A DNA stretch of 11,112 bases from Volvariella volvacea V23 (taxonomy: Eukaryota > Basidiomycota > Agaricomycetes > Agaricales > Pluteaceae), in contig KB722753.1 of NCBI GenBank assembly GCA_000349905.1, positions 636,169 through 647,280 on the forward strand. The letters are read 5' to 3'. The translations under genes and the position numbers were made by a program. The stretch's first letter is position 1. Each line of letters starts with the position of its first letter. Under the pieces are notes generated by a model. The model did not search any database. It worked only from the letters and a program-made list of their open reading frames with translations, and was not told the DNA's origin. Below, piece by piece: positions 1-7,969 of this stretch.

Positions 1-1149
1 GTTTATTGTTACACCAATAATAGTTTTGTCTTTTTCAGGACAAAACAGCCAATTTTAGTAGATAAATTGGCTATATTTTTTTTCATCCAACTACAAAAAC
101 AAAAATAGGAAGATTATGTATGGGTAGAGACTTCAACCCTATCTAATATCTTTTTTGATTATAAAATATAGAGACACTGTAAAAAACCAACAGTTTGGCA
201 TTAACAAACAGATTTCTATTAAACTAGACAACTTTCCTAATTTTGTCTAATCACTCTTATTTTATTTTAAGCCCACTAATTAATTAGCATTGTTACAGCA
301 CATCATTTCAATCATCAGATTATCAGTTCAATACCTTTATTCTTCTTATTCACATTTTCAGAAAACCTACTTTTTTGGTTTTATTAGTTGTTTGACAACT
401 CCAATGCCATTACTAAAGCAAGGCTATAAAGAATCTTATTCAAAAGGCACTTTATCAATCACAAAATAATAACAAGTCAGTAGTTATCAAATTGATGGCA
501 GGTGACTAGTCAAATGCTAGATGAAAGAACAGATATATCCAAAAGAGATAGAATGTAAATAAAAATATATATGTCACAGATTTTTATGACTATTTACTTA
601 GTTTTAGGTTTTATCAGATTAAATATACATCTTATTAGTTTTAAAAAAAGTATTACTCCTTTAGATCACTTTTTCAAAGTAGATCTACTTCTTAATTATA
701 TGCTAATTCTAACTTTGATCTAGAATGATTCAGAAACCCAAATGGGACAAACCATTGATCTATCACATACACTCTGGCCTAGATTGGCATCCAGACTAGA
801 GTAGCATGTGACAAAGTACTCAGCATTAACTCAGCAGTAATGGCTAGATACTATACAGTATTAGAATTAAGGTTTTACCAAAATATATTTAAATAAACCC
901 ATCTGAGGCATTGCTCCTCAAATTGAATAACATTTCTTACTGCTCTTTAGTCACTTCTGAAACTCTTATTCACTCTTTCCTGCTATAAATATATACAAAA
1001 AAAGGCAAGTTTTAGATTTGTAATAGTATATTAGTAAGATTACCAAAACTACCTGGATGATATGTATATAAAGAAGATAGTCCTCAGTCTTAGCTTCTCA
1101 GCTTCAATTTAATCTATTTTCCTGAGTTTTATTTTTGTTTTTATTGCTC
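1..1149. other. AT-rich gene-free stretch, no identifiable content
   Basis: All six frames are closed by frequent stops and I recognise no protein motif. The stretch is rich in A and T runs and contains no CG dinucleotide at all, so it is probably very old transposon or intergenic DNA. A perfect 14-bp palindrome lies at 677-690 inside a longer imperfect hairpin. No tRNA, promoter or tandem array was seen. Confidence 0.6.
677..690. repeat. 14-bp perfect palindrome (AAGTAGATCTACTT)
   Basis: The sequence AAGTAGATCTACTT equals its own reverse complement. The neighbouring TAGATCACTTT at 662-672 can also pair with AAAGTAGATCTA at 676-687 with one bulge, so the locus could fold in two ways. A palindrome of this length is expected about once by chance in 11 kb, so a function is not implied. 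Confidence 0.7.
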
Positions 1150-1752
1150 CAATATCAATGACCTCAAAGTCTTAATATAGTGAGTAAAGTATTGTAAATC
1201 TATCTTTTCTCTCCTACTCCTTGGGTCATAAAATAGTGTGCTCATAGGCCATAGAGTACCCTTTGCTATCAAAAGGCTTACAAGGGAATGACTCTTATTT
1301 GTTGCTTAGGAGCTAGATAACAAGTATAATGATGGGCCAGTGTGGTTACTAGGTCCTGATTGCTGTGCACTTCCAAAACTATCTGCTATGAGTGATAGGG
1401 AGTTTAACTCTCTATTTGGCTAGCCTGTGAGCACCATAGACAATCTTTCAAAGATTGGGACTTATGTAGTTGTCTATCTGGTAAATAAGTAACTGATTAA
1501 AATGGCTGCTGTATATGCCATCTACTAACTAGTTTATTTCTATCTTGAGATTCTTTTTTGCCCAAGGTATTAGCCTGTAAGTAATGAACAAGTAGAAACC
1601 TGGGTGGCCCCATCCACATGACCTCCTGGGGCCTGTAGTCGTCATGCTGCAAGTGGGTGGCCTTGAGGTGACTTTTCCACTTCTAATCACCTGGGCAGAT
1701 ACAGGTAGCAATATCACTATGCTTAGAGGAGGGTGAGTCTTGTAACTGCAAG
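1150..1752 (-). pseudogene. Decayed protein-coding relic of unknown family
   Basis: Reading the minus strand in one fixed frame from about 1752 down to 1150 gives roughly 200 codons that look like real protein, broken by about ten stops. Readable pieces include HSDIATCICPGD, HLQHDDYRPQEVMWMGPPR and LEVHSNQDLVTTLAHHYTCY. The sequence just upstream on the minus strand, ACCCTTGCAG, resembles a 3-prime splice site, so the frame may be an internal exon. The 1560-1745 part is less AT-rich than its flanks. Another frame is open at 1529-1762 (77 codons) but has an unusual composition. I do not recognise the family; in this context a transposon protein is the likeliest source. That it is old coding DNA is moderately likely; any function is unknown. 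Confidence 0.35.
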
Positions 1753-2531
1753 GGTATAACACTGTGTTGCAAAAGCATAACTTGGTAGTATTTGTAACTA
1801 GTAACAGTTAAACCCTTGAACTCAGTTGCTGATAGCTCCTTTGAATATGAAAATTCTGGAGTTTTGTCTTGATTTGGAATTTTACATTGATTTATAGAAT
1901 TTAATTACTTTTTTTGAGTTGGAAAGGTTGTTTACTGGAAAACAAACTAAAAAAAAAATGCCAGTGTTTCCAATTAATAGTAAGGTTACACTGTTTCAGT
2001 GAGTCAAATTCTAAGAATGTAGTAGATTTATTTAATTTGGCTATTGCAAAGCACATAATTTTTTGGTAAAGACCTACTTGCATATTTAGGTTAACTATAT
2101 GGGTCAGTCATCCAGTCATTTTTTAACCCATCAACATTAATAAAAAGGGTAAAGTAAAGGAATTTAATAATATAAAGCTAAAGTTGTGAAATTAATCAAT
2201 CAATAAAAAAGCCTTTTAAGCTATTATTCAATAATACCTTTTAAAAAATGAAGATAACCTTAAGTAAATGAATGATTACTTTAAGGTCATCTGGAGTGAG
2301 CCAGAGCATATTACAGTATAAAACAAATTATATCAGATATATCTCAAACCTGGTTCAAACTACAAGCCTAAATTTATATGCCATGAATATAAATACATTA
2401 ACTCAAATCAAGTAAGAAACCAGCAAAAAAAATAATGAACATTGCAAATATAAAAAAAGAATGTTATGCCCAAAATTGCTGCAGTAGTCAGTCATAAAAA
2501 AAAATAACAAACTATCTAAATCTAATTCATT
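1753..2531. other. AT-rich stretch without recognisable genes
   Basis: No frame carries a believable protein. A 60-codon open frame on the minus strand at 1901-2083 is short and has no motif. The stretch holds many A and T runs, a short TATTATTcAATAATA inverted repeat at 2222-2236, and a longer imperfect hairpin at 2253-2291. It lies downstream of the minus-strand frame that stops at 2532, so it may contain that element's 3-prime untranslated or terminal sequence. That is inference. Confidence 0.5.
2253..2291. repeat. Imperfect inverted repeat / hairpin, arms about 15-16 nt
   Basis: The left arm GATAACCTTAAGTAA (2253-2267) pairs with the right arm TTACTTTAAGGTCATC (2276-2291), with one mismatch and one single-base bulge around an 8-nt loop. 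It lies about 240 bp beyond the minus-strand stop at 2532. It could be the remnant of a small inverted-repeat element or a chance fold. Confidence 0.55.
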
Positions 2532-2723
2532 CTATAAGGCATCCAGATATTCATTATCAGACAAATTATCATCAATGACAGGTATAGCATCTTGAACATC
2601 AGTAAAGGTTACTGGAGATAGAGCAAAAGATAGAGCAGAAGCAACAGTCTGAGATCTTGATTGCTGAGGTATAAAAGGATTGCCTGCAAAAGTAGATGCA
2701 GATGGCTTTGAAGAACCAGTAAA
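2532..2723 (-). pseudogene. Orphan C-terminus of an unidentified, probably transposon-encoded protein
   Basis: An open frame of 63 codons runs from just after a TGA (2724-2726) to a TAG at 2532-2534. It has no ATG, so it must be a C-terminal exon or a truncated 3-prime end. The composition is convincing for real protein: a Ser/Pro/Gln-rich first half (GSSKPSAS, NPFIPQQSRSQTVAS) followed by an acidic tail (TDVQDAIPVIDD, NLSDNEYLDAL) that ends at the stop. The sequence CTTTTGCAG inside the frame could be a 3-prime splice site. Reading frames upstream on the same strand (2724-3391) are broken. It might be the tail of the minus-strand gene at 3747-5004, which has the same orientation, but a 1-kb gap of broken sequence separates them. 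I cannot name the family. Confidence 0.45.
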
Positions 2724-2789
2724 TCAGAACTATTTTAAGGCTGCCTAGAGCAAGATGACTATGATTTGAGCCATTCAAGCAAGGGAGAA

Positions 2790-2811
2790 ATGGAGAACCA
2801 ATGGAGAACCA
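2790..2811. repeat. 11-bp tandem duplication (ATGGAGAACCA x2)
   Basis: ATGGAGAACCA occurs twice in direct, adjacent order at 2790-2800 and 2801-2811. It is a simple replication-slippage type duplication with no obvious role. Confidence 0.8.
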
Positions 2812-2940
2812 CAAGAAGATGTCACTGAAGACAAGAATGAGCATTAGCATTTCACCAGGATACTGGATGAGCTGACACCAATTCATTCAGCAGTTTTAGT
2901 GCTTCAGGTTGTGAGCTGGTGGCAGTGGGACATACAAGGG

Positions 2941-2983
2941 GCTAGCTCACAGTACTGGAGATGTAGCAAGCTAGTGAGCTGGC
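2941..2983. repeat. Inverted repeat with 10-nt arms (GCTAGCTCAC / GTGAGCTGGC)
   Basis: GCTAGCTCAC at 2941-2950 pairs with GTGAGCTGGC at 2974-2983 with one mismatch, enclosing a 23-nt loop. A third copy of the arm, GTGAGCTGG, lies at 2911-2919, so the motif is present three times within 75 bp. It may be a small structural repeat of an old element; its function is unknown. Confidence 0.6.
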
Positions 2984-3239
2984 ACAGCTCAGGAGATGGA
3001 CAGATGGGAGGCTAAATGGATGTAGAGATGGATAACTTATAAGGATATATAGCACAAAACACAACATGTATATCAAAGAAAAATATATACATAGCATCTA
3101 TAGGCATAAATTCATTTAGAGCATAGTAGAAACCAATAAATAGTTAAAATGAATGTTTGAATTGACTCTAAATCAGTTTCCCTTCCATCCAAGACCATAA
3201 TTTTGGTATTGTTATTGGCTAAGGGAATATAGTCCCTGG

Positions 3240-3255
3240 GTGTCAGGCCTGACAC
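3240..3255. repeat. 16-bp perfect palindrome (GTGTCAGGCCTGACAC)
   Basis: The 16 bases are self-complementary without a spacer. Roughly 0.2 such palindromes would be expected by chance in a window this long. It could be a dimeric DNA-binding site or the tip of a hairpin element. No adjacent gene supports either reading. Confidence 0.7.
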
Positions 3256-3391
3256 AATTTATGTAGGTGGATGCAGCACAAAGGACTTGTGCTCATTTGG
3301 ATTCTGTCATGCATGAGATTGGTTTCAAGAATGTCTAACAAGTATCATCCTAGTTTTCATCACTGAACTTGTAGTCCTTTAAAGTATCATA

Positions 3392-3836
3392 ATGCAATGT
3401 GCTGGTAACAAGGAGAACTGCATATCAGTCATCCCAATAGAGGGTGAAGGCTTGGTTATACCTAAGCCAGAAAGAAATGAGGTTAGTTGGCATTGTGAGG
3501 TTGAAATAATGACTGTACTGCTGCAGCACATAAAGCCAGAGTTCCAACCAGACATCCAAACAAGAGAGCAAACATAATGAAAGACGAGGTGACATGCAAA
3601 AACACAGAGAGGATGAGTTTGTATTTGAAGGAGCTTTGTCTATTTTCTTGGTAGATAAATTGGGTGTAGGAGAGGAAGCCAAAGCATTAAATATAGAACT
3701 GGATGCTTCTATTATTGTGCACTTCACCAGGGAGAATGAAAGATGTCTAATGGTATGGGGGGGGGATACTGTTTATGTGTATATTGTGTGCTGGTGCTAC
3801 ATATGGTGGGATGAAAGCCAGATGAGGAGGGGATGA
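3392..3836 (+). pseudogene. Possible coding relic, strand uncertain, product unknown
   Basis: On the plus strand two consecutive open frames occur. The 3392-3577 frame has the readable piece PIEGEGLVIPKPERNEV and the 3594-3836 frame has EDEFVFEGALSIFLVDKLG and EEAKALNIELDASIIVHFT. Their composition is that of a globular, charged protein. A shift at the 9-base G run (3757-3765) and a change of frame would continue them into a Gly/Ala/Glu-rich reading at 3840-3995. On the minus strand a 100-codon frame (3425-3727) is also open and could belong to the minus-strand gene upstream of it. I cannot decide the strand by eye, and no family is recognised on either strand. Confidence 0.25.
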
Positions 3837-3885
3837 GAGTAAGAGTGATGCACTGGCTGCTGGTGTTATGATAGCAGAAGTGGGA

Positions 3886-3914
3886 GCAGGTGCAGGTGCA
3901 GGTGCAGGTGCAGG
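3886..3914. repeat. Hexanucleotide microsatellite (GCAGGT)n, about 4.8 copies
   Basis: Twenty-nine bases are an uninterrupted GCAGGT repeat. On the minus strand it encodes alternating Pro and Ala; on the plus strand it reads as alternating Gly and Ala. As a multiple of three it keeps the frame, which fits a length-variable linker in the minus-strand gene. Confidence 0.85.
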
Positions 3915-4033
3915 CAAGGCAGAAGCAGCACTAGCTAAGAGCACAGCCAAGGAGAGTGGCACAGTTGAGGAGCCTGCCAATGAAGGAGAAGATTGAGGTG
4001 GAGTTGAGGTGTTTGGTACCAGTTGAACCCCAT

Positions 4034-4080
4034 CTAAGCAGCCATGTTAATAATATGAGCACATAAAAATTACAACTTAC
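4034..4080 (-). other. Candidate 47-nt spliceosomal intron
   Basis: On the minus strand the segment begins GTAAGT, carries ATTAAC as a possible branch point 13-18 nt before the end, and ends in TTAG. This length is typical of basidiomycete introns. It separates a charged exon from the Pro/Ala-rich exon of the unnamed minus-strand gene. The flanking exon frames cannot be joined with certainty because of decay. Confidence 0.4.
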
Positions 4081-4374
4081 TGATTAGTATTCCATATGAC
4101 AAGGATGGTCTTCTCATTGCATTTGGCCATCTTTTGTTGCACAGTAGCTAATAAGTTCGCTTTTTTTATTCAGCTCAAACTCATCCAAAATTTGGGCAAT
4201 AGCATCAATACTGTCATTGTTCAAGACAGATTGTGAGATGGGAGAAGTGGGTGCACATGCAGGCATTGAAGATACTAACACAAGCTGTGCCAATTTGAAT
4301 TTAGTGAACCTAGTAGCACCACCTGCCAGTCCCTATGAAGACTAGGGCCAGTTACCCCTTTGGGCTACTTAACC

Positions 4375-4423
4375 CTGAAAAGGTGTCAAATAATGTCACA
4401 ACTTGAACACACATTGTCCTTAC
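4375..4423 (-). other. Candidate 49-nt spliceosomal intron
   Basis: On the minus strand the segment begins GTAAGG, has TTTGACAC as a possible branch region and ends in CCTTTTCAG after a pyrimidine-rich tract. It directly follows the open frame ending GDEEGHVEIK. The downstream frame is interrupted by stops until GGATRFTKFKLAQLV, so the splice is supported by signals rather than by a clean join. Confidence 0.4.
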
Positions 4424-5099
4424 CCTTTATCTCAACATGACCTTCCTCATCCCCATCAACAATAACAGTGTCCTTACTTTTTTGCTTTTCGAAGGGCTTG
4501 CATACTAGGGCTCTTCCCTGAGGGATTATGTGTGGTAAGTGCAGTTATTCTCAATGCCCACTGACTCTACATTTGCTGACCTCAGTGTGATGGGTTTGTC
4601 AGTGTTGTTGTTCAACTAGGCAAGTTCTCGATGATAAGCTCAGTCTGCTAGAGGTTTAGTATTTACCACACTAGTGCTCTCCAATAAATCAGGATGACTT
4701 GTGTTTTTTGTGCACTATTCAGCTTTACAGCATATAGACTCCTCATACTGAGAAATGTCTTATGCATTTTGATTATATTGGTTTTATCAGTAAGATATTT
4801 AATGAGTAACTTTTCAGTGACTTTAGCTTGGTTGTCTTTGTAAACTTGAGCTAACAAGTAACATTCTGGGGTGGCTTATAGAACAGGCTGGGCTGGGCAC
4901 TTGCTCTGGTTGGGGGATGAAGTACAGACACTCTCCTCACTGAGAACTGGAGGACATTGCACAAGAGCAGTGTGGGTTGTTGAAAGAGAAGGAATGGGCC
5001 ACATATGGAAATTTTTGTTGGACCTGATTGTAAGTAAACCTTTATGACATATAAGTTATATATGGCACTTATTCCATGATAAGGTTATACTTCAAGAGA

Positions 5100-6590
5100 A
5101 TCCAAAAATGTTGGATGCCATGTATTGTTTCACTCTTCTCAGTAGCAACTGTCCCACTCAGTTGCCACAGAAAATGTAAAATGCCATCCCTTGTACTTAT
5201 CCATTGGTAATGTGCATAATACCATCCATTATGCCCATTGCAATGCTGTCATTCCAATTGCATTCCTGGTCTCTAAAGTTATTTTTAACCACTATTGCCA
5301 ATATGTCACTTACATACAATTAACAGAATGCAAAGATGACAGCAACCCCCAAATTTGAACATTTAAATGCCAACCATATCCACCATATTTAATCCATTAA
5401 GCATTTCATGGAGCACCCACTTGTTTGCAAATGTCCTGATGATAATTATTGGTGTGTGATATGCAATTTAAGTCCCTTTATTTAGATTACCCTGAGTAGG
5501 TTATGCTTACAGATATTGTTTCTGGTTGATGCCTGTGGTGAGTAATCATTATTTTCTGTATCCATTTTCATTATTGAACTCTCAGTAAATTATTGCTTTT
5601 TGAGATGACCTGAATAGTGATTGATGACTTCACCAACTTTTGCCATCATACTCATACTTAAGAGGTTATATGTGGTTCTCCCCTCTGGTTTTATGGAATA
5701 AATATGGGATCCAATGTTGATAAGATAGTTCTGTTTTTTTTTCCCCCATCTATTTTTGTGCCTGTTTTTACAACATTATAGTCATTCACTGCCAACTTTC
5801 TTCATGCCTAGTATTCATCACTTTATTACCCTAGACCTCCTTCACTTGACCACTTTCACCACTATTATCCAATATTTCAAAGACAGTAGTGTTTGTTCTA
5901 CAGACATTTCTGTTTTTTGTCAATACTCATTGAAGCATTATCACTGGCTGGTTGAGAATTATGGGTGCTCCAATGGCCTTTGTTCATTAATTACAGTCTT
6001 GCCATATTACAGCCATTAAGTGTTCATGGTGACATTCTAATCACTTTGAAGCACTGGGCTAGATGCTCCTCACTAACCAATACCTTGATAAGCTTGCAGC
6101 ACTTTGAAACCACCTGATTGATCTGAATCTTATTTCACCTATGCCTAGCAAACCCCCAAAGCCCAAAGGCAAGGGTGATGAAAATGATTTGGCCCTGTTG
6201 ATTAGTTTGTGGAAAAGAATGTTGTATCTCAAAAATGAGGTGAGTTCTCTGCTATTTTATTATCATTATCTCAGTGCATGGCTATAGTATGACACCTCTC
6301 TCAAGGGGCAAACGCCTAAGCCAAGGCCCTCAATCTTCCTTGGTTCCCTATGTTGCTTTGGTAGTTCCTATTTGACCAAATAACTAATGGCCCATTTACT
6401 GCCAATGAAGTACTTCTTGAAAATTGTCCTGAGCTCTCTCCCAGATGAAGATTTCAGTGTTTCTTTCTGCAGTGGCAACCTTCTTTGCAACTAATGATGA
6501 ATTGTGGACTATTGGAAATGCAGCAAGAGTGCATTTTATTATTCACTTAGATACAGTGTCATTGTGCTACATCAACAACAACTTTGTCAA
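5100..6590 (+). pseudogene. Plavaka-type DNA transposase relic
   Basis: Plavaka elements are cut-and-paste transposons of the CACTA group, common in agaricomycete genomes. Several blocks match what I know of the conserved Plavaka transposase region, in the expected order on the plus strand. SVATEN...HPLYLSIGNVHN and AHCNAVIPIAFL lie at 5158-5280, and DYPE.VMLTDIVSG at about 5480-5530. CQYSLKHYHWL...NGLCSLIT (about 5918-6000) and FEALG.MLLTNQYLDKLAAL (about 6042-6100) come next, then PSKPPKPKGKGDENDLA (about 6145-6195). FLFDQITNGPFTANEV lies at 6365-6412, followed by MKISVFLSAVATFFATNDE from 6445. The blocks use all three plus frames, so there are at least four frameshifts, plus internal stops such as TAG in DYPE.VML and TGA in place of Trp. 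A GTGAGT-to-TATAG candidate intron lies near 6241-6290. The N-terminal part and the terminal repeats are missing or unreadable. The relic stops abruptly near 6590, where minus-strand copia sequence begins. Confidence 0.75.
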
Positions 6591-7550
6591 GCTGGAGACC
6601 TGGGCTTAACTGGGGCCAGCTCTCCAGCTTTTCTACCTCGCTTCAGTACCCTGATCAAATGCTGATGAGGTAGATGACAATTGTTGTCATCATCTGGTAA
6701 CTCTTCAATTGTTAGTGACATTGGTGGTGACTTGATACTTGAAGAATTATGCTGCACAGATGAATACAATATACTACCACCCTTCCCTTTAGGACACTTG
6801 CCAAATATACTGGAGATATAACTAAGGTGTTAGGATGCTGAGAGTCTGATCAATGTAAAGATACAGAATTATTCTAGAACAGTGGAAAAAAATGATGAAT
6901 GAGCAAATGTTGGATCAATCCAGTCAGAGATTGTCAGAGGAGTATGCAAATCAATGAGTGGTTTATCACTTTAGGAAAGAAGTAAATGACGAATACAGAT
7001 AAGGCAGCCTTATATAGTATAGCAGTAGCATGCTCCTCCATCATCCTATTTGCTCTTTCTACTATGCCATCCTGATGTGATCAATTTGCACTAAATGTTG
7101 TCTAATAATTCAGCACTTAGTTATAAATTTAGTGAATGCTTTTGATATTTATTAATCACCCTTATCATCTCACAATGCCTTGATCTTTGCACCCCAATGG
7201 CTCTCAAATAAGATCAGGTTGAAAGCAAGATAAAAGGTGTAGACTAGTGATCAATGGGTGATTGATTACCTGCTATACAGTGTCATAGCTATGGTGTGCT
7301 AGACAACAATGCCAAAGATTAAGATTAGCAAGGAGTGTGAAGATAAAAAAAAATAGCAAGCTTATAAACAGTCTCAGTAATTCTAGAGAGATAAGCAATG
7401 TTATGCTCATTGATTGGAACTTTGAACAATTGTGTAACTTGGACAGAACAAGAATGTTGATGCCCACACTCTTTGCATAGAAAAGAGCAGATAAGAGTGA
7501 GTTTTAGAGATGAGGCACATAAGCACCCTAGTACAGCAGTTTGCAAAACA
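6587..7550 (-). pseudogene. Ty1/copia retrotransposon pol relic (pre-integrase, integrase, linker)
   Basis: Copia polyproteins carry gag, protease, integrase, then reverse transcriptase and RNase H. On the minus strand the order here is as follows. The GAG-pre-integrase signature NLWHCCLAHHSYDTV lies near 7275-7325. An integrase block AKIKAL.DDK...SKAFTKFIT (about 7120-7190) holds the Asp of the usual LR(S/T)DNGGE motif at 7164-7166. After a +1 shift comes DGIVERANRMMEEHATA (about 7025-7075), with the catalytic Glu at 7057-7059. A Pro/Ser-rich linker (IKSPPMSLTIEELPDDDN, 6587-6769) follows. The Asp-Glu spacing of about 35 residues fits copia integrase. Only about 30 codons separate the pre-integrase motif from the integrase Asp block, so the zinc-finger cysteines and first catalytic Asp are deleted. 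The reverse transcriptase expected after the linker is absent, since Plavaka sequence begins there. Upstream gag/protease at 7330-7969 is too decayed to prove. Confidence 0.65.
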
Positions 7551-7969
7551 AATAGATGTTTGTACTAACTCACACAAGCACTGTTTGTGACTTAACAGAG
7601 ATCTGCAAGTTAGGAAGGGTGTTTATTCAGTTTATACATCTAGTCATTTTCAACCATAGTAGAAATCCATCTCAACACATTAGCATTCTGTGTCATTGAA
7701 ATGCTATTTATCATTTTTCTTATACTCTACTTACCAAGCATGGGCAGGTTGAAATATATGTGAGCTTAATGGTAAGAGTAATTCACAAAACTTCAATAGG
7801 GTATAATGTGTGGGTTCAGCATACTACTACTTGACTTTGCTACCTTTATTTGACAAAACTGAAACTCATGGAGTAGAGAGAATATTCTAACTGAGATTTA
7901 CCCAACTAATGGACTAGATATGGTTTAGTGGTGATGTTTATCAAGCACATATAGGAGCAGGCTTTGGAG
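7551..7969 (-). other. Probable decayed gag/protease part of the copia relic
   Basis: This lies between the end of the MULE-like relic and the recognisable pre-integrase motif, which is where copia gag and protease would be expected. Minus-strand frames show scraps such as SMTQNANVLRWIS and RITETVYKLAIFFYLHTPC (the latter overlapping 7325-7390 in another frame), but neither a CCHC knuckle nor a protease D(S/T)G motif could be identified. The assignment rests on position only. Confidence 0.25.

Larger units (their letters stand above)
2724..3391. other. Spacer with short repeats and palindromes, no clear gene
   Basis: Neither strand holds a convincing product. A 95-codon minus-strand frame at 2599-2886 looks like a shadow: it is Ile/Phe/Cys-rich and overlaps the better frame at 2532-2723. 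A plus-strand frame near 2810-3015 (EDVTEDKNEH, RILDELTPIHSAVL) is only partly open. The stretch contains an 11-bp tandem duplication at 2790-2811, an inverted repeat at 2941-2983 and a 16-bp perfect palindrome at 3240-3255. Confidence 0.45.
3747..5004 (-). pseudogene. Degenerate multi-exon gene of unknown family (transposon accessory or host relic)
   Basis: The minus strand carries a chain of believable coding pieces. From an ATG at 5002-5004 the frame runs through MWPIPSLSTTHTALVQ, KVTEKLLIKYLTDKTN and KTQVILIYWRA, with one internal stop near 4878. It continues through SGKSPSMQALRKAKK and, after a frame change, KDTVIVDGDEEGHVEIK. A 49-nt GTAAGG...TTTTCAG candidate intron (4375-4423) follows, then SIDAIAQILDEFELNKKSE. 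A 47-nt GTAAGT...TTAACATGGCTGCTTAG candidate intron (4034-4080) comes next. A Pro/Ala/Ser-rich exon ends the chain, with VPNTSTPPQSSPSL, a Pro-Ala dipeptide run (LPAPAPAPAPAPT) and a stop near 3747. Together this suggests a protein of more than 300 residues with a helical charged N-terminal part and a disordered linker. I do not recognise the family. Frameshifts and stops show that this copy is dead. It faces away from the Plavaka relic that begins about 100 bp further right. Confidence 0.4.

Noticed and set aside
2599..2886. 95-codon minus-strand open frame as a membrane protein
   Set aside because: Its hydrophobic Ile/Phe/Cys-rich composition looks like a shadow frame, and it overlaps the better-composed frame ending at 2532.
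4663..4857. 64-codon minus-strand frame as a stand-alone small protein
   Set aside because: The same frame continues upstream to an ATG at 5004 with one stop, so it is part of the larger unnamed gene; its first codon here is not an ATG.
5741..5756. Poly-T/poly-C run as a regulatory tract or polyadenylation mark
   Set aside because: It lies inside the Plavaka relic between two conserved blocks and is most simply homopolymer slippage.
6142..6290. A new gene starting at MPSKPPKPKGKG
   Set aside because: The ATG is internal to the Plavaka block; the upstream frame LAAL.NHLIDLNLISP runs straight into it, and the motif is part of that transposase.
7273..7546. Two overlapping minus-strand frames of 64 and 73 codons as separate small proteins
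   Set aside because: Both are scraps of the copia polyprotein in neighbouring frames; the 64-codon frame ends in the LWH...SYDTV motif, and neither has independent coding signals.
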